Positions 39,003-50,437 of a DNA stretch of 64,000 nt are shown piece after piece. Numbering within the stretch: the stretch's first letter is position 1; each line of letters begins with the position of its first letter. The position numbers and the translations under genes were made by a program. A model generated the notes under the pieces. The model was not told the DNA's origin. It saw only the letters and a list, made by a program, of their open reading frames with translations, and ran no database searches. The stretch comes from Muscardinus avellanarius (taxonomy: Eukaryota; Chordata; Mammalia; Rodentia; Gliridae), in contig OY726557.1 of NCBI GenBank assembly GCA_963383645.1, positions 152,008,360 to 152,072,359 on the forward strand. The letters run 5' to 3'.

Positions 39003-40381
39003 CCCATGACCTCCATCTTGTTTGCGTGACTCTGACATGAAGGTCCCTGTAAGGTACCTCCCCTAGCAAGATGTGGTAAGGTGTCTTCTTTCATAAAGGG
39101 CAAGGTCAAACCCTGCCCCATCCCCCCTAGATCATGTAGATCTGTCTTTAGAAAGAGGAAGCCCTAGCTCTCCTCTATTGACTTGTTAAGTACTTTGAGC
39201 TAGGTTGATTTACACTGGAATAGCTGCCTGTTGTTAGGCCAAAACCAAGTCCTTTCTTTATCTATGTCTGCCTCCATTTTGACACAACTATTTTGAAATA
39301 TACCAATTATTTTCTTTTGAAATATATTAATAATCAGAGCTTTCCCAAATCTTCCTAAGTCATTCCTCATACTGGCACATTTCTTACATTATATAATCCA
39401 TGTAAGAAAACCTCGATATTTTCTAGTAACTGATTGGGTGGTACCTTATTGATTTCTAAATCCTTCTTATAGGGTAATGATTTTGCTAATTCACTTCCTG
39501 CTTTTATTCAATAAGAACATTATTCTTTAGCTCAGGAAATAAATACTAAATTAATTATATGCCATTTTTTCTTGTTGAGTTATCGATGGGTTCTACCCTA
39601 TTTAAATGCTTCCAAGCCATGATCCACTTGTACTTATGATCCACTAAGAGGATATGATTAAACCTTGGCTTGTATCATTTCATCTGACACCCAGCCTCAT
39701 TAATGAGCAAGATACGAACAGCCTGTCTCTGCTTGTCACTTCTGCCTGATACTGTCCATTCTGGGACCTAATTGCCTTTTCTTACAAATCTCTAAGACGG
39801 GTCTGACTTGGGAGTATATTCGAGTTTTTCTCTCTTAAACCACTGTCATCTCATTGGTGGTTTAGGAGTGTAGTGAAGGCTTTATAAATAAAACTTGTCT
39901 AAGAAACAATGAAGGCCCTCGATAGCATTTGCAATGATCCTGAACCAGGACAAATAAGAATGCCTGCAATATTGTTCCTGACTGGTAAAAAGCATTTAAA
40001 ATAGCACGTGACCAACAGGCTATTTTAAAAAAGAAAATAACTTCTTTCCTTAAGTACTCTGGCCTGATGTTGTAGCATTAAAGGACAAAATGACTTTCCC
40101 CAGCAATTCATTTATGCCTGGAGTTAGAATTCAGATATTAATTGTAACCTCTCTTCAGCTGACTGTAACCAGTGAGGTAAATTACATCATTCCTAATTGT
40201 TCCTTCCCTAGGCAGGTATCAGAACTGTATCCTTCTAGATTCATAAAATATTTCATGAGAATTACAAAAAGATCCATAGGAAATTATCAGAAAATAAAAA
40301 TACTGCAGCTCTCAATGTGTCTTGTTTCACCTGTGCATCACAGGAGGACTATCCAATATCATTTTTATTCTAATGACTTTT

Positions 40382-40587
40382 TTTTTTTTGCAGTACTGGG
40401 AATAGAACCTAGGGGCAGTCTACCTCCAAGCTACACTCCCAACTCTATTTTTTATTTTTTATTTTGAAACAGGGTCTCACTGAGTTGCAAAGGGCCTTGC
40501 TAAGTAGCTGAGGCTGTCTGTGAACCACAATCCTCCTGTCCCAGCCTCCCAAATGCTGAGATTACAAGTGTGCACCACCATGCCCCT
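40382..40587 (-). mobile_element. B1-dID SINE, antisense, 14-bp target duplication
   Basis: TTCTAATGACTTTT at 40368-40381 and 40588-40601. The body has GCAGTACTGGGAATAGAACC, GAAACAGGGTCTCACTGAGT and TGTGCACCACCATGCCCC. The duplication is partly T-rich but the TTCTAATGAC core is specific. Confidence 0.95.
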
Positions 40588-40923
40588 TTCTAATGACTTT
40601 TATGCACTTCTATGCTTAGTGGAACACCTGGGACTTTGTGGGCACTCATTAATGCATGATTTATCCAATCATTTCACTTAAAATTATAACTTTGACAGTG
40701 TTCCTGCCATCTAAGATGTTTGAATCAGACATGTGGTCTATTAAATGCTGTGAGAGCCCCCAGGAAGAGCATCTAGGCATAAACATAAGGGTGAAGGGAG
40801 GTGAGCTGGTTTTGCAGGTCAAAGAGGCTTCTTGCAGGAAATAATGTACATTATAAAGTAGCCTGCACTTCGAAGTATGATTACTTCCATTCCTTGAAGA
40901 TGATAGTGTCAGTGTCAGAAATG

Positions 40924-41140
40924 TAAGGTGTGGTGGAACATGCCCTAGTCCCAATACTTGGGAGGCTGAGACAGGAGGACCACAGGTTCAAGACCAGCTT
41001 CAGAAACTTGGTGAGACTCTTTCAAACTAAAAACTAATTTTAAAAAATAGGTCTGAGAGTCTATCTCATCTAGCTCAGAGGTAGAATGGCCCTGGGTTTA
41101 ATTCCCAGTAACAAAACCAACAACAACAACAACAACATAC
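40924..41140 (+). mobile_element. B1-dID SINE with (CAA)n tail
   Basis: TAAGGTGTGGTGGAACATGC head, TTGGGAGGCTGAGACAGGAG, right half TCTAGCTCAGAGGTAGAATG and ATTCCCAGTAAC. It passes into an (ACA)n tail at about 41114-41140. Confidence 0.85.
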
Positions 41141-42669
41141 AACAACATATATCTATTGTTTGGCATTCTGCTTATCCTTTTGCACCCCAGAAGATGATCC
41201 TGGAATGAGAACTCACATGCAGGTACAAGTAGTTTGTGAGAAAATGCTCCTAGGAAAAATTGATAAAAGGAGGGAAAGCAGGATAGGACAGGGAAGGGGA
41301 AAACCAAGCAACTGTGTTATTCAGGCAAAAGCCTACTCATTTCCACCTGATCCTACAGAGGGCTTCTGAAGGCATGTCTCTGAGCTGGATTTGACCCCCT
41401 TGTTCATCAGTCCTCAGCAGAGGACTGACTTAGGAGAATATCATCTCCCGGCACTTTCAGCAAAAGTTCCAGTTCCCTGCGGGCAGGCCTTCAGAGAGAG
41501 CAGCAGGTCAAGGAAATTGGAGCAAATGCAGATACCAGGGAGGGGCACACGGCAAGGGATCTGGGAGCAGCACTAAGGCCTCTATCCACACCACACCCAG
41601 TGCACAGTGCCAAGGACATGTTCCTGTGCTACCACAGATTGCAACAGAGTTTTAAAGGGCTGTTTTTCATTGTGTGTATGTAAGTGTGCACGCATGCAGA
41701 ACTTTGGAACTTTAAGAAATAGTGTCTGTTTTTGCGTCTGCAGAGGAAATAAATTGGATCTTCTACAAATCAAGGAACATCTGAGTTGTCTGGGGTTGAA
41801 TCAGGTGATGCCTGGGGCTCTTTCCCCAGGGGCCTGCTCACTCCATAAGTGAAATGATATATGACTTGACAGTTATGGGGATATCCTGGACCAGCCAGGC
41901 CCTCCAAACTGCTTGCCCAGTTTACAGTCCTTTAAGTGGGGATATAACACGCTACTTTGCAATGCAGTTTTAATTAGGGTTGCAACCTAAGGAAATATCA
42001 ATATTAGCCTGAATGAATCAATATGGACCTCTAAAGAATGAGACCCAGCTGTGGTAAATTCAATGAGGGGAGGTCTAAGAAAGATCCAGAATATGGGTCA
42101 TTTTGTTAGGGCATTTAAAAACACTCTGTGTCCTTGGCCTGAGGGGCAGCAGACATGTATTAGCTCCAGAGAATGCCAACACCAACACCAAGAGCAGTCT
42201 TAATGACAGGCAACAGATTCTCCCTGCGGTGGCCTTGTCCACAGTATTTTTGTTCCCATTGTCACCAAAAAGGACTTTGCACAAACCTCAGAGACCCATA
42301 AATAACTCAAGCAGTGATTTCCAAGGCACTTTCAGAGATTCTGGCAAATATCACAGTCTCAAAAAATGTTTACTGCATGAACTCATTTGTTGAGTGAATC
42401 CTTTGTTTGGTGCCACTTGTGACCCTCTGGAAGGTCACACTGACACTGTTTAGGCAGGCTGATGACAAGGCCTGGGAGGAGCCAGGCAGGAAGTGGCCAG
42501 GCCTGCTGTGCTGACGTCATGTGGCAATGTGGCTCAGACCAGGCACAAGCATCAGAGATGGATCTGGAGGGAAACCCCATGCTGCAGCTTCCTTCCTCCT
42601 GGGAGAGTGGCGGCCAAAGTTGAACTTTCCAGAAGCCCTCTGTCCTCAGCTCTTTAGAAGTGTCAAAGT

Positions 42670-43242
42670 GATACTATTAGACCTCTGTCAGAGGGATAGC
42701 TGGTAAAGATCTTCTCATTCTGTAGGCTTTCTCTTTATATTCTTGGTGATTTCCTTTTATGAGCAGAAAATTTTTAATTTGATGCCATTGCACTTTCTAA
42801 TTCTTGCTTTAATTTCCTGAGCTTTGGGGGTCTTGTTGAAGAAGTTTCTACCTGTGCCTTTATGATGGAGTGTTGAACCTATGCCTTCCTCTAACAGTTT
42901 CATAGATACTGATCTAACTTCCAAGTCTTTGATCCATCTCAAGTTGATTTCTGTGCTGGGTAAAGGGTTAAAAATTTAGTTTCATTTTTCTACAAGGGGA
43001 TAGCCAGCTTTTCCAGCATCATTTATTGAAAAGGTTGTCCTTTCTTCTGCATATGAATTTGGCCCCTTTGTCGAATATCAGTTGACTGTGAGTATGTGGG
43101 TTAGTTTCTGTATCTTCTGTTCTGTTTTATTGGTCTGTGCCTGTTTTGTGCCAATACCATGCTGCTTTAATTACTATAGCTCTGTAGTATAATTTGAAGT
43201 CATTATGAAGTGAAACTCTAATGCACCAATAAAAGCACCCAA
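42670..43242 (-). mobile_element. L1 insertion with 5' inversion (twin-priming type)
   Basis: Flanked by the exact 12-mer AAGTGTCAAAGT at 42658-42669 and 43243-43254. Most of it (42670 to about 43205) is L1 ORF2 sequence in antisense orientation: AGCTGGTAAAGATCTTCTCA, TTGATCCATCTCAAGTTGAT, ACCATGCTGCTTTAATTACT. The last 35-40 bases switch to the sense L1 3' end, CTAATGCACCAATAAAAGC, the complement of TTTTTATTGGTGCATTA at 17919-17935. An inverted 5' part, a short upright 3' part and one target duplication are the hallmarks of twin priming. Confidence 0.85.
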
Positions 43243-43254
43243 AAGTGTCAAAGT

Positions 43255-45036
43255 AAGGCTTAAATAAGATGCACACGAAGCACCTGGTCTCTGAGGGTCA
43301 CACAGCTGAGCATCTCCGCCAGCATAAGTGCTGATCCACCCTCTACATCCCAGCTGGCCCAGATACCCAGCTCAATTTTGAGATGCTACTGATGCCTGTT
43401 AAATAATGCCAGGATGAGACTTGGGGTGTGGAAGTCGGGTAAAAAGGAGCAGGCTGAGACATGCGTGGAACACTCTAGGGGAGGTGGAGGGTGGGGAGGT
43501 GGGAGCTCTGGCCCAGGGGCATGATAAGGCAGCACACCTGTATTTTCATAGGCAAATGGTGACTAGAGCTCCTAAGTCCACCTCTTTCCTCACGCTGGTC
43601 TTATCTTTCATGTCTGGCTGTTGTCTCTGGCAGGGTCACAGCTTCCTAGGCTTTATTTATTATTTGTCTTAGACTGGAGATTGAACCCAGGGATGTTCTA
43701 CTACTGAGCTTCACCCTCAGCCCTTTAATTTTTTATTGTTAAACAGGGTTTCACTATATTACCAAGGCTGGCCTTGAACTTGCTCTCCTCCTTGTCTTGG
43801 CCTCTCAAGTACTGGGCGTATAGGAATGTGCTACCAAGCCCAGCTCTGGGCTCTATGTTTTGACACTCCCAGGGTCTTAATGACAGGGGCTTGGACATTA
43901 GTGCCCCTAATCTATGTCTCTCCCTTAAAGTCAGCCGAGCTATCACCCCAAACCCAGCAAGGCTCTATTGAGAGCCTTAAACACAATGGCTTCCCTAAGT
44001 CTTGCAAGGTTAGAGTACCTCCCCTGATACCTCTGTGTGAACCCTGCGCTCAGGACTTGTGGCTCCCTGGAGCTTCTGTGTTCCAGCGAGCTGGTTCTGA
44101 GAACAGCAAGTGAACGGCTCATTTTGTAGTGCAAAGGTGCTCAGGGCACCGACGGTGTGCTGTGCACTGTCCCCTGAAGGGCTGGCAATCAAGAAGGAGG
44201 AAACAGACCATCGGCAAAATATGCAGTGTTTTCAAAGGTGCAATATGCCACGTAGAAAAATAAAGGAACAGCTCAAAAGTTGCAATTTTTAAAAAGATGG
44301 TCAGAAAGATCTGAATCTTTAGAAAGATCTGAAGAAAGCAGAGAAAGGGGCTAGGTAGAGGAAGAATACCCCAGCCAGAGAGAACCCAAGTACACAGCCC
44401 CCAAGGCAGAAGCTGGGACAGCTGGGAGTGTGGGATGGGAGCGGAGGGACAGAGGGGTCAGGAGATAGGACCAGAGAGGAAAACGGGCTGGCCCAGGAAG
44501 CTGCGGCTTTTACTGCAAAACAGGAGTTGGAGGACATCAGAAGCAACACAGTTCAGCTCTGTCTGAGAGGTCTGTTTCTTAGCTGCATTTCTAGGGGCCG
44601 AACCCACCTTTCCTCATCCAAGGTGACCCTCCTCACCTGAATGCAGTTTGGTGTAACATTGGGAGCATGAGGACCGGCTGGCTCAGGATCACAGGCCATG
44701 TCTGTGCAGACCCCTACTCTGCACACAGCTGGAGCTCAGCGGGAGCAGTCACGCGCCTGGGCACACCCTCTCTGATTCTGTCCCTCTTCTTCTCTCCCAG
44801 GCCTTCCTGGTCCCACTAGCTTCTAGTCACAGTTCTTGCACTTCTTTCTTCCCCGACTCCTCTTCCTATAATTTCCTTGAGACAGACTCTTTTGCCCCCA
44901 GCATCCCACGAAACTGAAGTCAACTGTAGGGTTTTCTAAATTCCTATTAGAAACTAGTGCCAGAGCAGTCATCATTCTGCTTGGTTTAATTAGAAGCTTC
45001 CGTGCCTCATCCTCCTATTTCTGCCAAGAAATAATG
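43255..45036. other. Intergenic, unique apart from one SINE
   Basis: One antisense B1-type SINE at 43652. 43255-43651 and 43841-45036 have somewhat higher GC than the surroundings but no gene I can recognise. 60-95-codon frames occur on both strands without family resemblance. Confidence 0.55.
43652..43840 (-). mobile_element. B1-dID SINE, antisense, diverged
   Basis: GACTGGAGATTGAACCCAGG, TTCACCCTCAGCCCTTTAAT, AACAGGGTTTCACTATATTA, ending CTACCAAGCCCAGC. It is an old copy. Confidence 0.8.
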
Positions 45037-45190
45037 AACTGGATGTGTTGGCACATGCCTGTAATTCCAGTACTTGGGAGGCTGAGACAGGAGGATAGCA
45101 GGTTTGAGGGTAGCCTCAGCAACTTAGTGAGACCCTGTTTATTAAGAAAAGAAGTAGCTCCAAAGCAGAATGGACTCAACTACCAATACA
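45037..45190 (+). mobile_element. B1-dID SINE whose tail runs into the GA tract
   Basis: CTGGATGTGTTGGCACATGC, TTGGGAGGCTGAGACAGGAG, CAGCAACTTAGTGAGACCCT; the right half is decayed (TAGCTCCAAAGCAGAATGG) and ends ACCAATACAGTAA, where the GA repeat starts. Confidence 0.82.
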
Positions 45191-45242
<52 letters not shown>

Positions 45243-45263
45243 AGAGAGAGGAGGGAGAGAGAG

Positions 45264-45323
<60 letters not shown>

Positions 45324-45393
45324 GGAGAGAGAGAGGAGGGAGAGAGAGAGGAGGGAGAGAGAGGAGGGAGAGAGAGAGGAGGGAGAGAGAGGG

Positions 45394-45450
<57 letters not shown>

Positions 45451-45660
45451 GAGAGAGAGAAAGAAGGGAGAGAGAGAGGAGGGAGAGAGAGAGGAAGGAG
45501 AGAGGGGGGAGAGGAGGGAGGGAGAGAGAGGAGGGAGAGAGAGAGGAGGGAGAGAGAGGGGAGGGAGAGAGAGGATGGAGAGAGAGAGAGAGAAGAGAGA
45601 GGAGGGAGAGAGAGAGAAGAGGGAGGAAGAGAGAGAGGAGGGAGAGAGAGAGGAGGGAGG

Positions 45661-45708
<48 letters not shown>

Positions 45709-45828
45709 AAGAGAAGAGGAGAGGAGAGGAGAAGAGAAGAGGAGAGAGGAGAGAGAACAAAAGAAAGAAAGGAAGGAATGAAGGAAGGAAGAAAGAAAGG
45801 AAGGACGGAAGAAAGAAAGAAAGAAAGA
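45191..45828. repeat. Long polypurine (GA)n/(GGA)n/(GAAA)n tract, about 640 bp
   Basis: An almost unbroken purine strand: GA runs mixed with GAGGGAGAGA-like units, then GAAGAGAAGAGGA and finally GAAGGAAGGAAAGAAAG units. Only a few pyrimidines (GAT, AACA, AATG, GACG) interrupt it. Open frames across it on both strands (up to 279 codons, Arg/Glu or Leu/Ser repeats) are compositional artefacts. The tract can form triplex (H-) DNA. Confidence 0.97.
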
Positions 45829-45988
45829 ATCATAATGTTTGCCTTAGGAATTCAAAGCTCAGAAGAAAACTGATTAAAACAATTTTAAAATCTCATCATT
45901 TTAATTCTAGAAATGGATTGACTTGAGACAGCATTTCCAAGCAAACCAAATTTGGTTTGACTTTAAAAAAAAAACACATATTATTTTA

Positions 45989-46190
45989 AGTCAGGCATGA
46001 TGGAGCATACCTGTAATTCCAGTACCTAGGAGATCAAGACAGCAGGATCACAGACTCAAGGCCAGCCTCAGCAACATAGTGAGGCCCTCAACAACTTAGT
46101 GAAACTTAGTGTTTCAAAATGAAAAATGGAAAGGGCTGGGTGTAGCTCAGAGGTAAAATGCCCCTGGATTCGATCCCAGTGCCAAAAAAA
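45989..46190 (+). mobile_element. B1-dID SINE
   Basis: AAGTCAGGCATGATGGAGCA, CAGCCTCAGCAACATAGTGA, right half GGGCTGGGTGTAGCTCAGAG, then GATTCGATCCCAGTGCC with an A tail. Confidence 0.9.
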
Positions 46191-46310
46191 TATTTTATTA
46201 TACATCATAGTGAAGTTAAATGTGATAAAAAAATATGCATGCATAGTTTTTGTCTCTTTTCCTTCACATCTCACCCCATTATTTCTCTCCTCTCCCCACA
46301 GAAATTAGTA
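46191..46310 (-). mobile_element. Possible L1 3'-end scrap, antisense
   Basis: ATTTTATTATACATCATAGT followed by CATCTCACCCCATTATTTCT and TCTCCTCTCCCCACAG resembles the start of the L1 3' UTR complement at 34850 and 17930. It is short, and the A tail of the preceding SINE merges with it. Confidence 0.4.
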
Positions 46311-47078
46311 AGATTGATAGTAATACCCTCATACATAGCCATAGTATCATTTAAACTGACTTCTGAAGCCAGCCAAGGCTGTATTATTAAAGCTTTATTT
46401 TGAGTCACTCTTGAGCGCCACCCCGTGGTGACAAGGAGGATATTCATGCGGCTCTTTATTTGGCTGGAGGATCTGGGTGGGGAGCTGGGACCAGCTAGCT
46501 CTGAGTGGCCTGCGGAGCAGCCTGTGCTCTGGAGCAGTGTCAGGCAGCCTGGAGCACCGTGACACAGATGGCTCGATGGCTTATGAGGTCACTGGCAGGC
46601 TCTGCCTGCTCGTTATCATGGCGTTGAGATGAGGCCCTAAAGACCGACTGAGGAGTGAAAGCAATTAGGGCTTGACTTGTACAAGGGCCATGGGCGAGTC
46701 AGTTCATCATGTTATTTCTCCCCTGCACTGAATTGGATGATACTGTGATGTTTGGATTTTGCAAGTAATGTGCTAAGATAAAACATGAAGTACTTCTAAA
46801 AATAATGAGTTATAAATCATTTGTTTTATAAATTTTAGACCATTGTAGAAGATTTAGGGATATTAATCAATAATAGCTTCCATCTATTAAAGACAGGTAA
46901 ATGCCAGGTCTTCTTTCTACACTGTTTCTCCCAACCTTCATGATCACCCTGTGATGTAAATATTATTGTTTTATCAGATATGACAACATTGGAGCTCAGT
47001 CAGAACAAATAACATGCTCAAAGCCACGCAGATACAAAGTGGTAGAATCAGGATTTAAATATATGTCTGTTTGAAAAT
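46311..47078. other. Intergenic, no recognised feature
   Basis: Unique-looking sequence. A GC-richer stretch at about 46400-46640 contains several CTGGAGC/CTGCTC words but no CpG island. I see nothing further. Confidence 0.5.
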
Positions 47079-47092
47079 AAAATCAAAGTGGG

Positions 47093-47308
47093 AATCGGGC
47101 ATGGTAGCACACACTTGTAATCCCAACATTCGGGAGGCTGAGACCTGAGGATCGCAGTTCATGGACAGCCTCAGCTACTTAGTGAGGCCCTCTGCAACTC
47201 CGTGAGACCCTGTTTCAAATAAAAAAAAAAAAAGAATAAAAAATAGGGCATGGGGCATGTACCTTGGAGGTCGAATGCCCCTGGGTTCTATCCCCAGACT
47301 TGTTAAAA
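47093..47308 (+). mobile_element. B1-dID SINE, 14-bp target duplication
   Basis: AAAATCAAAGTGGG at 47079-47092 and 47309-47322. Head TCGGGCATGGTAGCACACAC, TTCGGGAGGCTGAGACCTGA, linker AAAGAATAAAAAATAGGGC, right half ending TATCCCCAGACTTG. It has the same GAGACCTGAGG variant and CCAGAC ending as the copy at 38347. Confidence 0.95.
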
Positions 47309-47627
47309 AAAATCAAAGTGGGGAAAATGCAGATGTTGGAGTTTAAATTCCTTTATCACATGCTGGTGGTTTTGTGGACTGAGGATACTTTGTACCCTTT
47401 AATGGTGTTGTACCAGGTCCGTTACAGCACTGCAAAAATGGTAGAATATGTTTTAAGCTACCAACTGAGTTCTCCCCCAGATAGAGGCTACTTTGCTTCA
47501 TCATGTTGAGAGTTAAGACAAAATACTTATTTCCATTGGGTTAAAATATGTTAGAACATGAATGGTCTGCTCTGATGACGTTCTTAGCTTTGTTGCTGAT
47601 CTATTCTTTCCCTCTTCTTTCTTTCTT
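47309..47627. other. Intergenic, no recognised feature
   Basis: About 320 bases of unique-looking sequence between two SINEs. Confidence 0.5.
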
Positions 47628-47826
47628 TTGGTACTGAGGATTAACCCTCAGGTTATTTACTCTGAACCATACCCCCAGCCTTATTTTATGTTTTATTTCA
47701 AAACAGAGTCTCACTAAGTTGCAGAGAGCCTCGGCTAAGTTGCTGAGGCTGATGTTGAACCTGGAATCCTCCTGTATCATCCTTCCAAGTACTGGGATTA
47801 CAGGTATATAACATCATTCCTGGCTG
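47628..47826 (-). mobile_element. B1-dID SINE, antisense
   Basis: TGGTACTGAGGATTAACCCT, ATACCCCCAGCCTTATTTTA, AAAACAGAGTCTCACTAAGT, ending ACATCATTCCTGGCTGG. TCTATTCT occurs on both sides (about 47600 and 47830) as a possible target duplication. Confidence 0.88.
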
Positions 47827-48593
47827 GTCATCTATTCTGAATTCTTTTCTATTCCCTTATCACATGCATTAAAATAAGCAGCCCTCTTCAGTAAGAATTT
47901 GGAGACTGAGATCTGCAACAGACCAAAAAGGTATGCAGAAGGTTCTGATAAATGAATAGTTTAGGTTGGATGCTTAAATTTTCCTTGTAAAGTATTTCAC
48001 TCAACACTTTACACAGAAGGCAAAACAATGTGTAAGAACCACTGGGCCTTTTCATTGTCTTTGTACATTTGGATCCCATTTGGCTTCCGATACCTAGAGC
48101 AAAAAAAAAAAAAAAAAAAAAAAAGACAAGTAGTTTCTACAAAGAATGCTTACTTAATGTGTCTTGTTTTTCTCTGGGTGTGCTTTGTATTCTATCTTAA
48201 CACATTTGCTTATTTCACACACACCTCCCAGCAGTTCCGATATTGATTATTGAGGATTAAAGAATTGGGAACCATTGTTAAGACCAGAATCAAAAGCCAG
48301 CTCGGGATTAGCAAACATCAGTACATTATTTGTGCAAGCATGTAATGGCAAAAGAAGAGACTTTCTCCAAAAGGAAGAGTGTTGAAGTAATCCTCAAACT
48401 TAGGTCAAGCTGCTCCTATCAGCAGTAAGGTTGGAAAAAGAACAAATTGTCTTTCAATTTGCCAAGCCAGAACAGAAGCAAACAGCTGCTTGACAAAAGA
48501 AAGCCACTAGAGGGCACCATTGTCTCTCCTCTTATTGGTGATGGTGTTCAAGAGGTCAGGGAGAGGTCCCAGATTTCTAAGGTCCTAAGTTAC
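47827..48593. other. Intergenic with 26-base A run
   Basis: Unique-looking sequence apart from an A run at 48100-48124 after CGATACCTAGAGC. No SINE body was recognised before the run. Confidence 0.5.
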
Positions 48594-48680
48594 TGGGCTG
48601 GGGGTATAGTTCAGTGGTAGATTGCTTGCCTAGCCTGGGCAAGTCCCTCTGATAATCTTCAGCACCAAAAATAAATAAAT
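48594..48680 (+). mobile_element. ID SINE, fuller tRNA-like form
   Basis: GGGCTGGGGGTATAGTTCAG then TGGTAGATTGCTTGCCTAGC and a GGGCAAG stretch, i.e. it keeps the anticodon-arm segment that the dID half of the dimers has lost. It ends TTCAGCACC with an AAATAAATA tail. It is a monomeric ID copy, not a tRNA gene: the B box is degraded (CTGATAATC) and there is no acceptor pairing. Confidence 0.8.
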
Positions 48681-50437
48681 ATAATAAAAATTAAAAAGTA
48701 AAAGTTTCTGTATCTGCTTTTCATGAAATTTAGGGGATCAATACGATAAGAAAACATTTATATAAGCAAACAGAGAGCAAGTTTTATGGTTACAAATATT
48801 TTGACATTTTTGAAACTGTCGTAGGAGAATTATTTGAACTCACTAGAAAGTATTTTTAAGATGAGTAACCAATAACTCAAACTATCTTTCTTGGAATAGA
48901 TTTAATTTCCCCTTTTAGGAAATTAGGACAATCAGCTTTGCCAAGTTCTTCTAAAAGAGTCAGAGGGATTTAACTGATAGAGGTGAGGTCTAGTCCTATT
49001 ACCAACCACCACCAGGAATTCCATTCTCAACCAATCACCTTAATGGACCTGGGAGTTAAACAGTGGGCAATACAGGGACTTCTATGCATAGGGAGAACTT
49101 AGAAAACAGTGGTTGATTAAATAAACAAGTAAGTAAAGTTACTGCTTACATATTCCCAACACCAGCAAGTTCGTCTCCACGTTCCCCAGCTACACATCCT
49201 GCATTGGGTTTGCACGGCCCCGACCATCTTTGCTAAGAATGGGCACATTGAACGTCTGGCATAGAAGATGCTTAGATTTGTTCTTTTCCTACCATTGGTT
49301 ACAAATGCAGCCTTATTATCGTGGTAGATGCTTGTTAAATAAATGATTAGTAGAGTAAGTAGGAGCTAGCTCTAATTAGGAATAATAGATGAAATGGAGC
49401 TATGGAAATCTGAGTAGGTAACAGTTCAAGGGAGAGAAATTAATGATAAAAATATGCTCATGGGTTTACATCTTTCAAGAACTGCAGAATCTGTCCCCTG
49501 CCATAATTAACTCAGTAAAAGAAATACTTAGGCCTGAAGACCTTTCTGCAAGGATACAATGAGGGATGAAGGAGGCAGGGAAAGCACAGCAAAGATGCCC
49601 TAATGGGTTTTCCCTATCTAGGTTGATTGACTGTTGAGAAAAGGAAGGACAGCTTGTACTATTCTGGATAGTATGAGCACTGTAATTTGTGACAGCTATA
49701 GGTCATGTATCTATTTTTTTGTTGTTGTTGCCTGACAGGGACAAGGAGTAGCTGGTGACTGGTACAAACCTAGACTGGCTTGTTCAAGCTGTGAACTATG
49801 GATAAAGCCTTGGTTTTGCAGCCTAAGCTGTAGAGGAGGTAAGATGTGTGGTAAAGCTTGCATGTTTGCTGCAAGGAGTTGGATTTCTGGCTGCTGGTGG
49901 GACAATGAAGATTAATGATTCTGTGGACTCTGTCCTGAATTTCCTTCAGAGTATGAAAAGAAAGAATGTATATTTTTTTCTCCTCTCACCTTCTACTCCC
50001 ACTGTGGTCACCTTCAACTTGATTTTGTCTAACAAACATTGTTCAGGTTCTGATTAAATACCTGGCACAGAGGAAGTGGGATGACTATGACATGTTACCT
50101 GTTCCTCCATGATTAGCTTAATACAGGAAATAAACAAGTAATCAAATCAGATAGTAATAACAGATTCAGGCACAAAAGCTGCAAAGATGCAGTACAGATA
50201 AAGGAGTGATTCGCTCCATTGCCATAGAATGAAGGGAATTATAGAAAACTTCTGAACTGAAATGGACACTACCATATTAAGGTATGCAAATGGCTTTCTA
50301 GCATATAACCTTAATTTTTCCTCCTGGGAATTAATTTACAAAGTGTTGATGGTGAAAGGACTGTATCTTCCACATAGGAATAGATTCTTCCCATGCCTAG
50401 AGATGTGTTAATCGTGCCCCTCCCATAACAAAAGGTG
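48681..50437. other. Intergenic, no recognised feature
   Basis: About 1.75 kb of unique-looking AT-rich sequence. Short open frames (64-69 codons) show no coding character. Confidence 0.5.

Larger units (their letters stand above)
38705..39284 (-). mobile_element. Solo LTR (ERV), antisense, 5-bp target duplication
   Basis: A 580-bp element bounded by CAACT at 38700-38704 and 39285-39289. On the - strand it starts TGTCAAAATGG and ends GCAAGCACA, the TG...CA ends of an LTR. In the same sense it has a TATA box (TATAAAAAGG, 39002-38993) and, about 100 bases on, a polyadenylation signal AATAAA (38891-38886), giving U3-R-U5 in that order. No internal retroviral genes adjoin it, so it is a solo LTR left by recombination. 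The family is not identified; it differs from the MaLR LTRs nearby. Confidence 0.85.
39290..42657. other. Intergenic, mainly unique, two SINEs
   Basis: B1-dIDs at 40382 (antisense) and 40924 (sense). 39290-40367 and 41115-42657 show no recognised repeats. Open frames of 60-125 codons here lack coding character. Confidence 0.6.

Noticed and set aside
43421..44640. Cluster of 60-95-codon frames in a GC-richer patch
   Set aside because: Frames overlap on both strands with no consistent codon character and no splice signals that join them.
45034..45873. Open frames of about 190-280 codons on both strands (Arg/Glu repeats on +, Leu/Ser on -)
   Set aside because: They exist only because a dinucleotide GA tract has no stops in several frames; there is no gene structure around them.
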